Of a DNA stretch of 16,052 nucleotides, positions 7,373 through 15,105 are shown in pieces. Each line of letters opens with the position of its first letter. The first letter of the stretch is position 1. Origin of the DNA: Candidatus Rifleibacteriota bacterium (GTDB lineage Bacteria > Riflebacteria > Ozemobacteria > Ozemobacterales > Ozemobacteraceae); NCBI GenBank assembly GCA_029565415.1, contig JAKQOH010000176.1:1-16052 (forward strand). Reading direction: 5' to 3'. Under the pieces are notes generated by a model. It saw nothing but the letters and a program-made list of their open reading frames with translations, was not told where the DNA came from and did no database searches. The translations under genes were made by a program, and so were the position numbers.

Positions 7373-7390
7373 GGAGGAGGAACATCCGTG
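7373..7390 (+). promoter_or_regulatory. RBS and GTG start of the helicase gene
   Basis: GGAGGAGG (7373-7380), 7 nt before GTG (7388-7390), is the strongest Shine-Dalgarno in the region. It fixes the start directly before the zinc-ribbon coding sequence. Confidence 0.8.
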
Positions 7391-9511
7391 GCGAAATGTC
7401 CAGAGTGCAACCGAGAACTGCCCCTGAGCGGGAAATGCCCGTTCTGCCGTCGTGAAGGTGCCCCGGGGGCGTTCTCCCTGAAAGGCCTTCTGAAACGCCC
7501 GGATCAGACCGCTGCGGAGCCTCCTGCGCCGCAACAGCCTCCTTCGGAGCCGCCGATCGCGACCGCGCCTCCCGAGGCGCCGGCCGTCCCGATCACCCCT
7601 GTCGAAGCCCCTCTCGAACCCCCGCCGCCCCCCGCCGCTTCCATCGAGCCGCCGCCCCAGCTTCCTCCGGCTCCCCAGGCGACGGGCGGCTCGGTTCTCG
7701 CCGGCCTGAGAGCCAGAGCCGGCATGGGCGCCCCGGCATTTCCCGCCGAGCCCCCGGCATTTCCGGCCACGCCACCGGCGCCTGCGACGGATGACCCGGC
7801 GGCACCGACCGTTCCCAACGCCCAGTTGCGCGATTCCCAGGCATTCCTGCTGCAAAAAAAAGGGATTGCCACCCCTCAGGCCGCTCCTGAAGCCGAAAAG
7901 ACACACATCGACACCGGCGTTTTCTCCTCGAAGATCACCGGCCTCGGCGACGAGGAGATGGAGTGTGCGGTGCTGGCCGGCCTGCTGAACGATAGCTACA
8001 TCCTCGATGCCGCGACCTCGAAGGGGCTGATCGCCGACCTGTTCTCGACGACCTACTCCCGCTCGCTGTGCAAGGCGATCCTGGCCCTGCGCGAAGAGAA
8101 CCGCGCCGGCTCGCTCATCGACAAGATCGTCATCAAGAACAAGCTGAAGCATCAGGGGCTGTTCGATCTGCCGATGCAGAACTACCTGAACCGGGTCATC
8201 GCCCAGCCCTCCCCCACCCTCGACCAGGTGCTGCACTACCTCGAGCTGATGAAGGAGCAGGCGCTCAAACGCAAGCTCAAGGAAATCGCCACGAACATTT
8301 CCGAGTTCATCGACAACCCCGACCCTAATAAACCTATCGCTATAGAACATTTCACCACCTCGGTCATCGAGGATATCCGGAACGTCCAGAAAGCGAAGGC
8401 GACGAAGCGCATCAACCTGGTGAAAGAGGAGATGCGCGAGATCATCAAGGATATCGACGACCGCGAGACCCGGGGCGAAATCGAGATCATCGGCTACTCG
8501 TTCGAGCCGTTCCATTACCTGAACGTCGCGATCTCGGGCTTCCGCAAGGGGTTCATGTATGCGATCGCCGGCGCCCCCCGCCGCGGCAAGACGACGTTCA
8601 CGCTGGAGCTGGCCACCTCGGTCGCGACGAACTGCAAGATCCCGGTGCTTTTCTTCACCTACGAGCAGACGAAGCGCAACCTCACCTACCGTCTGCTGGC
8701 GAAGGAAAGCCGGCTGAACCCCGACTCGCTGCAGCGCAAGAAGGTGCGCTCCGACATGATCATGGACGCGAAGTTCATGGGCGGCTGGCGGCGGATGCAG
8801 TCATATATGGATTACTTTTATATCGTCGAGGCGACGAAGGCCGACACGATCGACCGGATCCGCACCTACGCCTACAACGTCATGCAGGACTTCAACACGC
8901 ACGACCTGATGATCTTCGTGGATTACATCCAGAAGATGCCGCTCTCGCGCGCCTACATGGACGAGAAGTTCAAGGTCGAGGAGATCTCGACCGAGCTGAA
9001 GGCCCTTTCCATCGAGCTGAACAACCCGATCATGACGATCAGCTCGCTGTCGAAGGAAGGCTGCATGATCGACGCCACGGAAAGTGCCGAACGGCCCACG
9101 ATGTATCACTGCAAGGGCTCGGGCGATCTCGAGTATGACCTCGACTGCGCGATGATCCAGGCGAAGGACTGGGGCGACACGAAGGAGCTGCACAACCAGT
9201 TGATCCACAAGGCCGAGGAGATGGGGAAAGACCCGACCCGCGTCCCCAAGGTCGACGTCGTCAACCTGTATCTCGACAAGAACCGCGACGCCCCGGAGGG
9301 CATCTATTCCACCCTTCAGTATTTGTTCTTCATCGAGGACAACAAGTTCATCGAGCTCGGCCCGAAATACGACGACGACCGGTTCCGATTCAGCAAGATC
9401 GAGTCGCTCGTGAACGACCTGATCGAGAAGAACTACATCATCTTCTTCGACAAGGAACGTGACAACGCCCTGCAGAAGGGGCGCGTCCAGATCAAGCTGA
9501 AAAATATTTGA
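7388..9511 (+). CDS. DnaB-type helicase with N-terminal zinc ribbon and Pro/Ala linker
   Basis: The 707-residue protein has four parts. Residues 4-20 form a zinc ribbon (CPEC, then CPFC). Residues about 40-150 are a Pro/Ala-rich, probably disordered linker. Residues about 187-305 resemble the DnaB N-terminal helical domain (EEMECAVLAGLLND, later DKIVIKNKL). Residues about 368-660 form the RecA-like motor. Its Walker A is GAPRRGKTT (395-403), and the probable catalytic Glu is Glu426 in FFTYEQTKRNL. Walker B is MIFVDYIQ with Asp512. The SSLSKEG segment (552-558) and KNRDAPEG (631-638) match DnaB motif H4 and the Lys/Arg-finger region. DnaB unwinds DNA ahead of the replication fork as a hexamer. 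The normal family length is about 450 residues; the first 180 are extra. Whether this is the sole replicative helicase or a paralogue cannot be told here. Confidence 0.85.
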   Translation: MAKCPECNRELPLSGKCPFCRREGAPGAFSLKGLLKRPDQTAAEPPAPQQPPSEPPIATAPPEAPAVPITPVEAPLEPPPPPAASIEPPPQLPPAPQATGGSVLAGLRARAGMGAPAFPAEPPAFPATPPAPATDDPAAPTVPNAQLRDSQAFLLQKKGIATPQAAPEAEKTHIDTGVFSSKITGLGDEEMECAVLAGLLNDSYILDAATSKGLIADLFSTTYSRSLCKAILALREENRAGSLIDKIVIKNKLKHQGLFDLPMQNYLNRVIAQPSPTLDQVLHYLELMKEQALKRKLKEIATNISEFIDNPDPNKPIAIEHFTTSVIEDIRNVQKAKATKRINLVKEEMREIIKDIDDRETRGEIEIIGYSFEPFHYLNVAISGFRKGFMYAIAGAPRRGKTTFTLELATSVATNCKIPVLFFTYEQTKRNLTYRLLAKESRLNPDSLQRKKVRSDMIMDAKFMGGWRRMQSYMDYFYIVEATKADTIDRIRTYAYNVMQDFNTHDLMIFVDYIQKMPLSRAYMDEKFKVEEISTELKALSIELNNPIMTISSLSKEGCMIDATESAERPTMYHCKGSGDLEYDLDCAMIQAKDWGDTKELHNQLIHKAEEMGKDPTRVPKVDVVNLYLDKNRDAPEGIYSTLQYLFFIEDNKFIELGPKYDDDRFRFSKIESLVNDLIEKNYIIFFDKERDNALQKGRVQIKLKNI

Positions 9512-9533
9512 CAGTATATTCTCTGCCGTCCGC

Positions 9534-9546
9534 AGGAGGCCCCGTG
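9534..9546 (+). promoter_or_regulatory. RBS and GTG start of the lipoprotein gene
   Basis: AGGAGG (9534-9539), 4 nt before GTG (9544-9546), decides the start over an in-frame TTG at 9508 that has no purine-rich sequence upstream. The chosen start also puts the signal peptide at the N-terminus. Confidence 0.75.
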
Positions 9547-11406
9547 TCACCGACTTTCATCCGCAACACGTTCCGGTTCCTCTGTTCCGTTCTGGCTCTC
9601 GCGGCCGTATCCGGCCTGATGGGAGGCTGCTCGGCCGGCAAGTCGGGCATGATGCAGATCACGCCCCAGCAGTATTTCTACTCGGCCAAGGAGAAGCTCG
9701 AGACGATCGACGAGCGGGCTTACGACGTGCGCGATCTCGACGAGATCATCCGGGTGCTCCAGAGCGCCGAGAAGGATGCGAAGTCGGGCGAGATCATCGA
9801 CAAGTCCCGGCTGTATCTGACGCTCGCGCTGACCCTGAAGGCGCGGAAGCAGTATCAGACGAACATCCTGAAGGGTCAGTATCTGGCAAACCGGCCGGAA
9901 CCGTTCTACGTGCTGGATGTGAAATCCGTCCAGGAGACGCTGCGCGAAGCGAAGAAGTGGCTGCGCAGTTGCGAGGCGGGTTGGAAAAGCCAGTCTCTCG
10001 AGGCGGATCTCCAGTTCGTGAAGGGCTACTACTACATGCACAAGATGCTGACCCAGAAAGGCAGCGAGCACCGCGAAAGTCTCTGGACCGCCGCGATGGC
10101 GTTCCGACGCTGCCTGGGCATGGCCCCCGATTACAAGAGCGACTTCAGGCTGTTCGGGAAGGAACTGACCCCGCGCGAGGTGCGGCTGAAGCTGATCGAA
10201 TGCCTCGCCACGGGCGGCGAGGTCGCCGAAGCCTACGGGCTCGTTTCGGAATACACGTTCACCCCGATGCCGGCCATGACCCCGCTCGCGGCCCGAGCCG
10301 ACTACCCCTGGATGCACATGAAGGGGCTGGTTCTGGCGATGATGGGCCGCCAGGAAGAGGCGGCGGAACTGCTGAAACGGTTCAAGATCGTCCCCCCGCA
10401 GGATTATCCGGCCGTCGAGGAGGCGCTCTGGGTTCTCGAGGGCGTCTACGACCGCCTTGCCGAGGAATCCGGCGACGCATCGTGGGGCATGGAGGCACGC
10501 ATCGTGGCTTCGATGCTCAAGCAGCTGAAAGGACCGTATTCGAAGGAGAAATACACGACGGCGGCGAATCTCTTTCCCCGCTGGATGCCCGGCGACCAGA
10601 CCTTTTTCGAGGCCCTGACCTGGTTCTACCGGGGCGACTTTGACAAGGCCCGGGACACGCTTGCGCCGATTGCCCGGGGCGGCATGATGTCCCGGCAGAA
10701 CCGGCTCGCGTCCCGCGTCCTGGCTCTCGAGACTGAGCTGTATGCCGGTCGGCGCGTTGCCGACGAACTGCTCGAGGAGCTGCTCGGCCTCTCGATCGAC
10801 CGCCAGCTCTCGCCAATGCTCCGGGAGCGGCTCGGCTTCCTGCTCGCCCGCTACGTGATGGGCGAGGCCTCCGAGTTCAAGCAGGGCAAGCTCGAGGGGG
10901 AAAGCCAGACGTTCGTGAAGGCGATCACGGGCAGTCCGTGGGCCCTGACGCTGAAATACCGGCGCGGCGACTGGCTGCGCCCCGACCAGGCCCCGGCAGA
11001 CGAGCCTCAGGAGACGCCGAAAGCCGCCGCCACGACGGGGAAGAAACCGTTGCCCGTGCGCGGCAAACGACCGCCTTCCGAGTCCGAGCGGATGTTCAAC
11101 GCCTTCCCGGCGCGCGAATCGACGCGCGAGCCGCGGCGGCGGGATTTCGCCACCCTCCAGGCCGAGATCTGGGCCAATCGCCCCGAGGACTGGATCACCA
11201 GCGCGAACCTGAACCTCATCGCCCTGCCCCAGATGACCCTTCTCGGCAAGGGCCGCATCGTCGGCCGCGAGGAGGAAGGCAAGGGCTGGTTTTTCAAGGG
11301 TGAGGACATCGACGAACTCCGACGGGGCGGCCGGTATCTGGCCATCTTCGAGTTCGCGAACTCGGACAGCGAGAAATCCCTCCAGGGCATCCTGTTTGAG
11401 CCGTGA
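9544..11406 (+). CDS. Large helical lipoprotein, function unknown
   Basis: The 620-residue product has a lipoprotein signal peptide: basic N-terminus, hydrophobic core about 12-25, then LMGGC with the lipidated Cys at 29. Residues about 45-480 are almost entirely amphipathic helix with paired-helix spacing (for example QYFYSAKEKLETID and VLEGVYDRLAEESGD), suggesting a TPR-like solenoid without clean consensus repeats. A Pro/Lys-rich linker (about 482-525) leads to a short beta-rich C-terminal domain (WITSANLNLIALPQ, later RYLAIFEFANSD). It lies 32 nt behind the helicase gene on the same strand, so the two may be cotranscribed, but one product is cytoplasmic and the other envelope-anchored and no shared job is evident. 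It is convergent with the pseudopilin operon. Confidence 0.85.
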   Translation: MSPTFIRNTFRFLCSVLALAAVSGLMGGCSAGKSGMMQITPQQYFYSAKEKLETIDERAYDVRDLDEIIRVLQSAEKDAKSGEIIDKSRLYLTLALTLKARKQYQTNILKGQYLANRPEPFYVLDVKSVQETLREAKKWLRSCEAGWKSQSLEADLQFVKGYYYMHKMLTQKGSEHRESLWTAAMAFRRCLGMAPDYKSDFRLFGKELTPREVRLKLIECLATGGEVAEAYGLVSEYTFTPMPAMTPLAARADYPWMHMKGLVLAMMGRQEEAAELLKRFKIVPPQDYPAVEEALWVLEGVYDRLAEESGDASWGMEARIVASMLKQLKGPYSKEKYTTAANLFPRWMPGDQTFFEALTWFYRGDFDKARDTLAPIARGGMMSRQNRLASRVLALETELYAGRRVADELLEELLGLSIDRQLSPMLRERLGFLLARYVMGEASEFKQGKLEGESQTFVKAITGSPWALTLKYRRGDWLRPDQAPADEPQETPKAAATTGKKPLPVRGKRPPSESERMFNAFPARESTREPRRRDFATLQAEIWANRPEDWITSANLNLIALPQMTLLGKGRIVGREEEGKGWFFKGEDIDELRRGGRYLAIFEFANSDSEKSLQGILFEP

Positions 11407-11407
11407 C

Positions 11408-11427
11408 GGGCGGGTTTGAACCCGCCC
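11408..11427. terminator. Hairpin between convergent genes
   Basis: GGGCGGGTT (11408-11416) and AACCCGCCC (11419-11427) form a near-perfect palindrome right after the lipoprotein stop and 43 nt from the stop of the convergent gspJ-like gene. No T-run follows on either strand, so it is not a textbook intrinsic terminator. It may block exonucleases or aid termination in both directions. Confidence 0.4.
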
Positions 11428-11469
11428 CGACGGACCGCAGGGCGTCGCTCCGCGATGCCGATGCGGCGA

Positions 11470-12132
11470 TTACTGAGTGGCCTGCAGAAGCCAGTTGACA
11501 CGGCGCGGCGTGATCATCATGAAAAAGTTCTTCACGCGCGGATCGGTCGGGTCGTTCAGGATCTTCTGCTTTTCGGCTTCGCTCAGCAACGCAAACTTGT
11601 CGGTATACAGAATCGTCATCGACACCTTGAACCAGACCTTCGAGTTCAGCGCGAGTTCGGACTCGACGAACGAGTCGGAGTTGCGATAGCTGTTGTCGAA
11701 CTCGAACTTCAGGATCTGCCCGTCGTCGAACATGAACGGCCGCATGTCGGCCGGATCCGGATCCGGTTCACGGATGTTGCCCTTCTTGCCGCGGAACAGC
11801 CGTCGCGTCGCCTTGTCGAAGTGGTAGACGATCGTCTCGGTCTTCGAGAGCGGGATGTTCATGATGTTCGCGTTGTCCAGCAGCGAGGCTTCGGGCTTGT
11901 CGATCGCGTTGCGCAGCTCGTTGCGGATACCGGACATGATGATGCGGGTCGTCTGCAGGATATCGAGCTTGTTCCGGGCATGCGTGAACGACTTCTGGAC
12001 GTTCCGCAGGATCTGGTACAGGGTCCCGCTCAGAAGCAGGATCATCGCCATCACGACCAGCAGCTCGATCATCGTCATGGCGTTCCGGCGGCGCCGGGCA
12101 GGAACGATATAAGAGTTACTCATATATTTCAT
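11470..12132 (-). CDS. GspJ-like minor pseudopilin
   Basis: The product has about 220 residues and is a prepilin-type protein. Its basic leader RRRRNA precedes MTMIELLVVMAMILLLSG. Prepilin peptidase would cut after Ala18, leaving Glu at mature position 5 (Glu23), and the hydrophobic helix anchors it in the inner membrane before assembly. The C-terminal part (about 45-220) is mixed alpha/beta with repeated aromatic strands (VWFKVSMTILY). Size and position after the I-like gene suggest GspJ/PulJ, but the globular domain is divergent. Start choice is uncertain: TTG at 12136-12138 overlaps the upstream stop, ATG at 12130-12132 lies 2 nt after it, and ATG at 12121-12123 is also in frame. None has a Shine-Dalgarno, so translational coupling is likely. 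Confidence 0.8.
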   Translation of the reverse strand: MKYMSNSYIVPARRRRNAMTMIELLVVMAMILLLSGTLYQILRNVQKSFTHARNKLDILQTTRIIMSGIRNELRNAIDKPEASLLDNANIMNIPLSKTETIVYHFDKATRRLFRGKKGNIREPDPDPADMRPFMFDDGQILKFEFDNSYRNSDSFVESELALNSKVWFKVSMTILYTDKFALLSEAEKQKILNDPTDPRVKNFFMMITPRRVNWLLQATQ

Positions 12133-12150
12133 ATTCAATAGTAATTGAAT
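12133..12150. repeat. AT-rich inverted repeat at the stop/start junction
   Basis: ATTCAAT (12133-12139) and ATTGAAT (12144-12150) are a perfect 7-bp inverted repeat with a 4-nt loop. In the minus-strand mRNA the hairpin contains the stop codon of the gspI-like gene and the possible TTG start of the gspJ-like gene. It lies in an AT-rich island in GC-rich DNA. Confidence 0.55.
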
Positions 12151-12578
12151 CGGGGATCCGTCAGGATGGTGACGAACCGGAGAACGGGAATATCGGTGAA
12201 GGTGCGGTTGTTCGCCGAGACGCTCACGATGACCCGCAGGAGATGGACCGGTTTGGCCCCCTTCGGAAGGGGCAGCAGGGGCTGGAGATTGCAGGCGAAA
12301 TCGACGTTGAATCCATTCTTGGCGGCATTTTCCCGGAGCTCGACGAAATCCTTCTCCATGTTGAGCTTCTGGGCGCGGGCATAGCCGAGCGTGCGGGCGA
12401 GTTCGATGGCGGAGGCCCCGTAGAGGGTCGCGATGACGCGGGTGTCGGCGCGGACGATGCGCCGCTGGCCAGACTTCATCAGCGAGTAGATCGGCAGGAT
12501 CCCGGCCGAGAGCAGCATGACGACGACCAGGATCTCGATGAGGGAAAAGGCGGCACGCCGGCGTCGCGAATCAGTCAT
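12135..12578 (-). CDS. GspI-like minor pseudopilin
   Basis: The 147-residue product starts MTDSRRRRAAFSLIEILVVV. Predicted prepilin peptidase cleavage lies between Ala10 and Phe11 and leaves Glu at mature position 5 (Glu15). The hydrophobic helix runs to about residue 29, followed by a small globular domain. A short leader, one transmembrane helix and about 130 mature residues fit GspI/PulI or PilV. GspI initiates the type II pseudopilus tip by recruiting GspJ and GspK, and the neighbours fit these roles. The start codon overlaps the end of the upstream gene by 8 nt (ATGACTGA). Ala instead of the usual Gly at -1 is tolerated but uncommon, and the next pseudopilin shares it. Confidence 0.83.
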   Translation of the reverse strand: MTDSRRRRAAFSLIEILVVVMLLSAGILPIYSLMKSGQRRIVRADTRVIATLYGASAIELARTLGYARAQKLNMEKDFVELRENAAKNGFNVDFACNLQPLLPLPKGAKPVHLLRVIVSVSANNRTFTDIPVLRFVTILTDPRFNYY

Positions 12579-15105
12579 GTTCGTATTTCCACTCGAATTT
12601 CCCGACGCCGCCCGTGACGATCTTGGCGACGTACATCTCGTCCATGATCGTCGGCTTGTCCTTGCGCCAGATGGTGTTCAGGGGATTGTATTCGATCACG
12701 TTCTGCCCCGGGGTCTGGAACGAGTCCTTGATGTTCAGGCTCGGCACCACGAGCTGGCCCCGGATGCGGACGTTCTTCGACCCTTTCACGATGATGGGCT
12801 GGTTCACCGAGATGAGATTCGCCTCGATATAGCAGGGATCGGCATCGGCCGTCGAAGTGTCGATCTCGATCTGCGGGGCGATGATCGTCAGCATGTCGCG
12901 TTCGGGATTCGAGTCCCGGCCGGCGGCCGCTTCCCCGGCGGCGGCCGGGAAGAGGTCGCCCTGGATGGAAACGGCACCGCCACCCATCATCGGGCTCGAG
13001 TAGATGACGCCGTGGCCGCGGTACCGGAGCCGGTTGAGCCGGAGCGTCTCGGCATCGTTGAGGGCGATAATGCCGTTCAACTCGATGACCTGTCCCTTCG
13101 TGCCGGAAAGATAGTTCCCGACATCGTTGATGTACTTGAAATGGAACCGGTCGTAGACGCTGCCGCCGATCGAAATGGTGGTGCGGCCCCGGAAGAAATC
13201 CTCGGTGCTGCGCGGGATGAAGTAGAAGTCCATCAGGTAGGCATCGCCCATGTCGGGCAGGGCATGCCAGAGGTCCCCTTCGTAGAATTCGCGCACCGGG
13301 GACTGGGTCACGACGCTGCCAAGCTGCGACGGCATGCCCGGGTACGGCTCGTTGGCGAGGAAGGGGGTCAGATGATCTTTCAGGGGGCCGGCATACTGCT
13401 CCTGCTTCCCCGCGACGCGCTGGATGAGATTGCCCAGACCGGCATTGTAAGGCTCGACGCCGGCGTCGCTCATGAATTTCTGGTATTTCTTCATCTCGGT
13501 CAGACCGTCCGGCATGTCCTGCCAGTTGTCGAAAAGCGCCTGGACATGATCCTTCGGGACGCCGAAGAGGGTGAACAGGTTCTGGGCCTGGGTTGCCGTC
13601 AGATTCGTGCCCGGCTTGATATCCGTCGGAATCGGGATCGGCGGAGCCGACCCGTCGGAGGAAGCGTCGATATTGACGAACGGCAGTTCGAGCCGTTTGC
13701 CGTTCTTGGTCATGATCGAGACGATCCGGTAGTACATCCGCCACACCTGGCCGTAAATCAGGGTCGGGGAGATGTTCTTCGTGTTGATGCGGCCGTCTTT
13801 CGGGGAGGAGGGCTTGCCCTCGAGTTCGGCCGTGCCGAACAGATCGAGACCGCTGTTGGCCGGCTCGGGATACAGCCGCTCGATCAGCAGCCGCTCATTG
13901 CCGGAAGCCCGAGCAAGACGCTGGTTCCGATAGTTGTTGAACGAGATCATCGCATTGCCGAACGTCGGTTCGCCAAGGGTCTCCTTTGTGTCGGTCAAGA
14001 TCTTGTCGGCACCAACGTTGATCAGGCGGATTTTCGTATCGTTTTTCCAGCCGCCGAAGCCGAGAAAACCGTCTTTGGTCTTGTCCTGTCCCTGGAGTTG
14101 CATGAATTTGTCGGCGTAGTCCTTCAGGCCGATCCAGGAGCCGCCTTCCGTCGCGGGAACCATGTCGAACTTGAGGAAGAGGTTCTCCTGCGCGTTGAGG
14201 GGCCGGCGCGAGTTCCCGCCATCCGAGGTGATCTCGGTGAGCAGCTTGGTGCCGTTCGTGGACTGGAGGATGATCGAGGGGGGCATGTTGGCCTCGGGGT
14301 CCTGGCCCATGTAGACCCGGCCCGGGGGCACCTGCGCGTTGTTGCCCGTCAGCGAGAGCGCGTTTTCCCAGTAGGCGACGTTGTCGAGGGCATCGAACTT
14401 TTCCTGGCCGGGAATCGACCGCCAGCCGTGGTCGAGCCGCAGATTCTTCGTCTGCGCGCCGATGTCGGAAGACGAGTAGTTGAAGTGCGAGTTCCCGAAC
14501 ACCGTTCCGTCCTTCACATAGAGGGTGAAATAGTTGAACGGCGGAACGAATGTCTTCACGACACGGATCAGGAAGCTGAGCGATACTTTCGCCGTCTGGC
14601 CGCGGTATGTCACGCTGGCGTTCACCGTGAGTTCGCCCTGCTTTTCCTTGAAATCTTTTTTGATATTATACAGAGTTTTATTCCCGGACTTCGCCTCGAC
14701 GCCGTTGATGTGTTTGAGGACGATGACGGCATCGATCACGAAGCCCCGGTCGACCGAGATGCCGAACACCTGCTTCGCGGTCTCACGGGTGTAGCTGGTC
14801 AGCCGGGCCACCTGGGGCGCGTCGAGCGGAATCTTCTCCTCGACCTTGGTGTTGTTGGCGCGCAGCACCTTGTAGAGCTGGTTGTTGGCGTCATCGTGGT
14901 TGAGCGAGTTTTTCAGCCGCGCGACGAACTCCTCGACGGCCGACTCGGCGAGGTTGAACGCCACCTCGGATTCATAGGAGACGGCCGAGGAGAAATCCTC
15001 GGAGCCGGTGAAGTAGGTGATCGAGAAGCCGAGAATGAACAGCACCGTGAGGGCCGTCAGGGCCATCAGGAACACCGAGCCGCGCCGCCGTTCAGTTTGC
15101 GCCAT
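12571..15105 (-). CDS. Large GspK/PilX-like pilus tip protein
   Basis: The 844-residue product begins MAQTERRRGSVFLMALTALT, with one hydrophobic helix at about 10-32. An amphipathic helix, AFNLAESAVEEFVARL (about 49-64), then follows, typical of the PilX/GspK N-terminal region. There is no Glu at +5 after the presumed cleavage; GspK proteins also lack it. The remainder is far longer than ordinary GspK (about 330 residues). It includes a middle mixed region and, at about 670-800, strand-rich sequence (VIELNGIIAL, then VRIRGQLVVPSLNIKDS) resembling a short beta-helix. I infer a tip protein carrying a surface-exposed binding domain. The ATG at 15103-15105 overlaps the upstream stop by 14 nt; a GTG at 15127-15129 is an alternative with no visible RBS. 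Confidence 0.72.
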   Translation of the reverse strand: MAQTERRRGSVFLMALTALTVLFILGFSITYFTGSEDFSSAVSYESEVAFNLAESAVEEFVARLKNSLNHDDANNQLYKVLRANNTKVEEKIPLDAPQVARLTSYTRETAKQVFGISVDRGFVIDAVIVLKHINGVEAKSGNKTLYNIKKDFKEKQGELTVNASVTYRGQTAKVSLSFLIRVVKTFVPPFNYFTLYVKDGTVFGNSHFNYSSSDIGAQTKNLRLDHGWRSIPGQEKFDALDNVAYWENALSLTGNNAQVPPGRVYMGQDPEANMPPSIILQSTNGTKLLTEITSDGGNSRRPLNAQENLFLKFDMVPATEGGSWIGLKDYADKFMQLQGQDKTKDGFLGFGGWKNDTKIRLINVGADKILTDTKETLGEPTFGNAMISFNNYRNQRLARASGNERLLIERLYPEPANSGLDLFGTAELEGKPSSPKDGRINTKNISPTLIYGQVWRMYYRIVSIMTKNGKRLELPFVNIDASSDGSAPPIPIPTDIKPGTNLTATQAQNLFTLFGVPKDHVQALFDNWQDMPDGLTEMKKYQKFMSDAGVEPYNAGLGNLIQRVAGKQEQYAGPLKDHLTPFLANEPYPGMPSQLGSVVTQSPVREFYEGDLWHALPDMGDAYLMDFYFIPRSTEDFFRGRTTISIGGSVYDRFHFKYINDVGNYLSGTKGQVIELNGIIALNDAETLRLNRLRYRGHGVIYSSPMMGGGAVSIQGDLFPAAAGEAAAGRDSNPERDMLTIIAPQIEIDTSTADADPCYIEANLISVNQPIIVKGSKNVRIRGQLVVPSLNIKDSFQTPGQNVIEYNPLNTIWRKDKPTIMDEMYVAKIVTGGVGKFEWKYEHD

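Noticed and set aside
5518..7455. 645-codon open frame on the plus strand
   Set aside because: Antisense to bamA and crosses the divergent promoter region. Composition is typical of a shadow frame.
7500..7800. Pro/Ala-rich repeats in the helicase gene as a possible tandem DNA repeat
   Set aside because: The units are irregular at both DNA and protein level; a disordered linker explains them.
7247..8515. 422-codon open frame on the minus strand
   Set aside because: Antisense to the helicase gene. Its Arg/Gly-rich part is simply the reverse of the Pro/Ala linker.
9508..9520. TTGACA followed by TATATT at the helicase stop codon
   Set aside because: The two boxes are adjacent rather than 16-18 nt apart, and nothing like a -10 lies at the right distance, so I do not call a promoter here.
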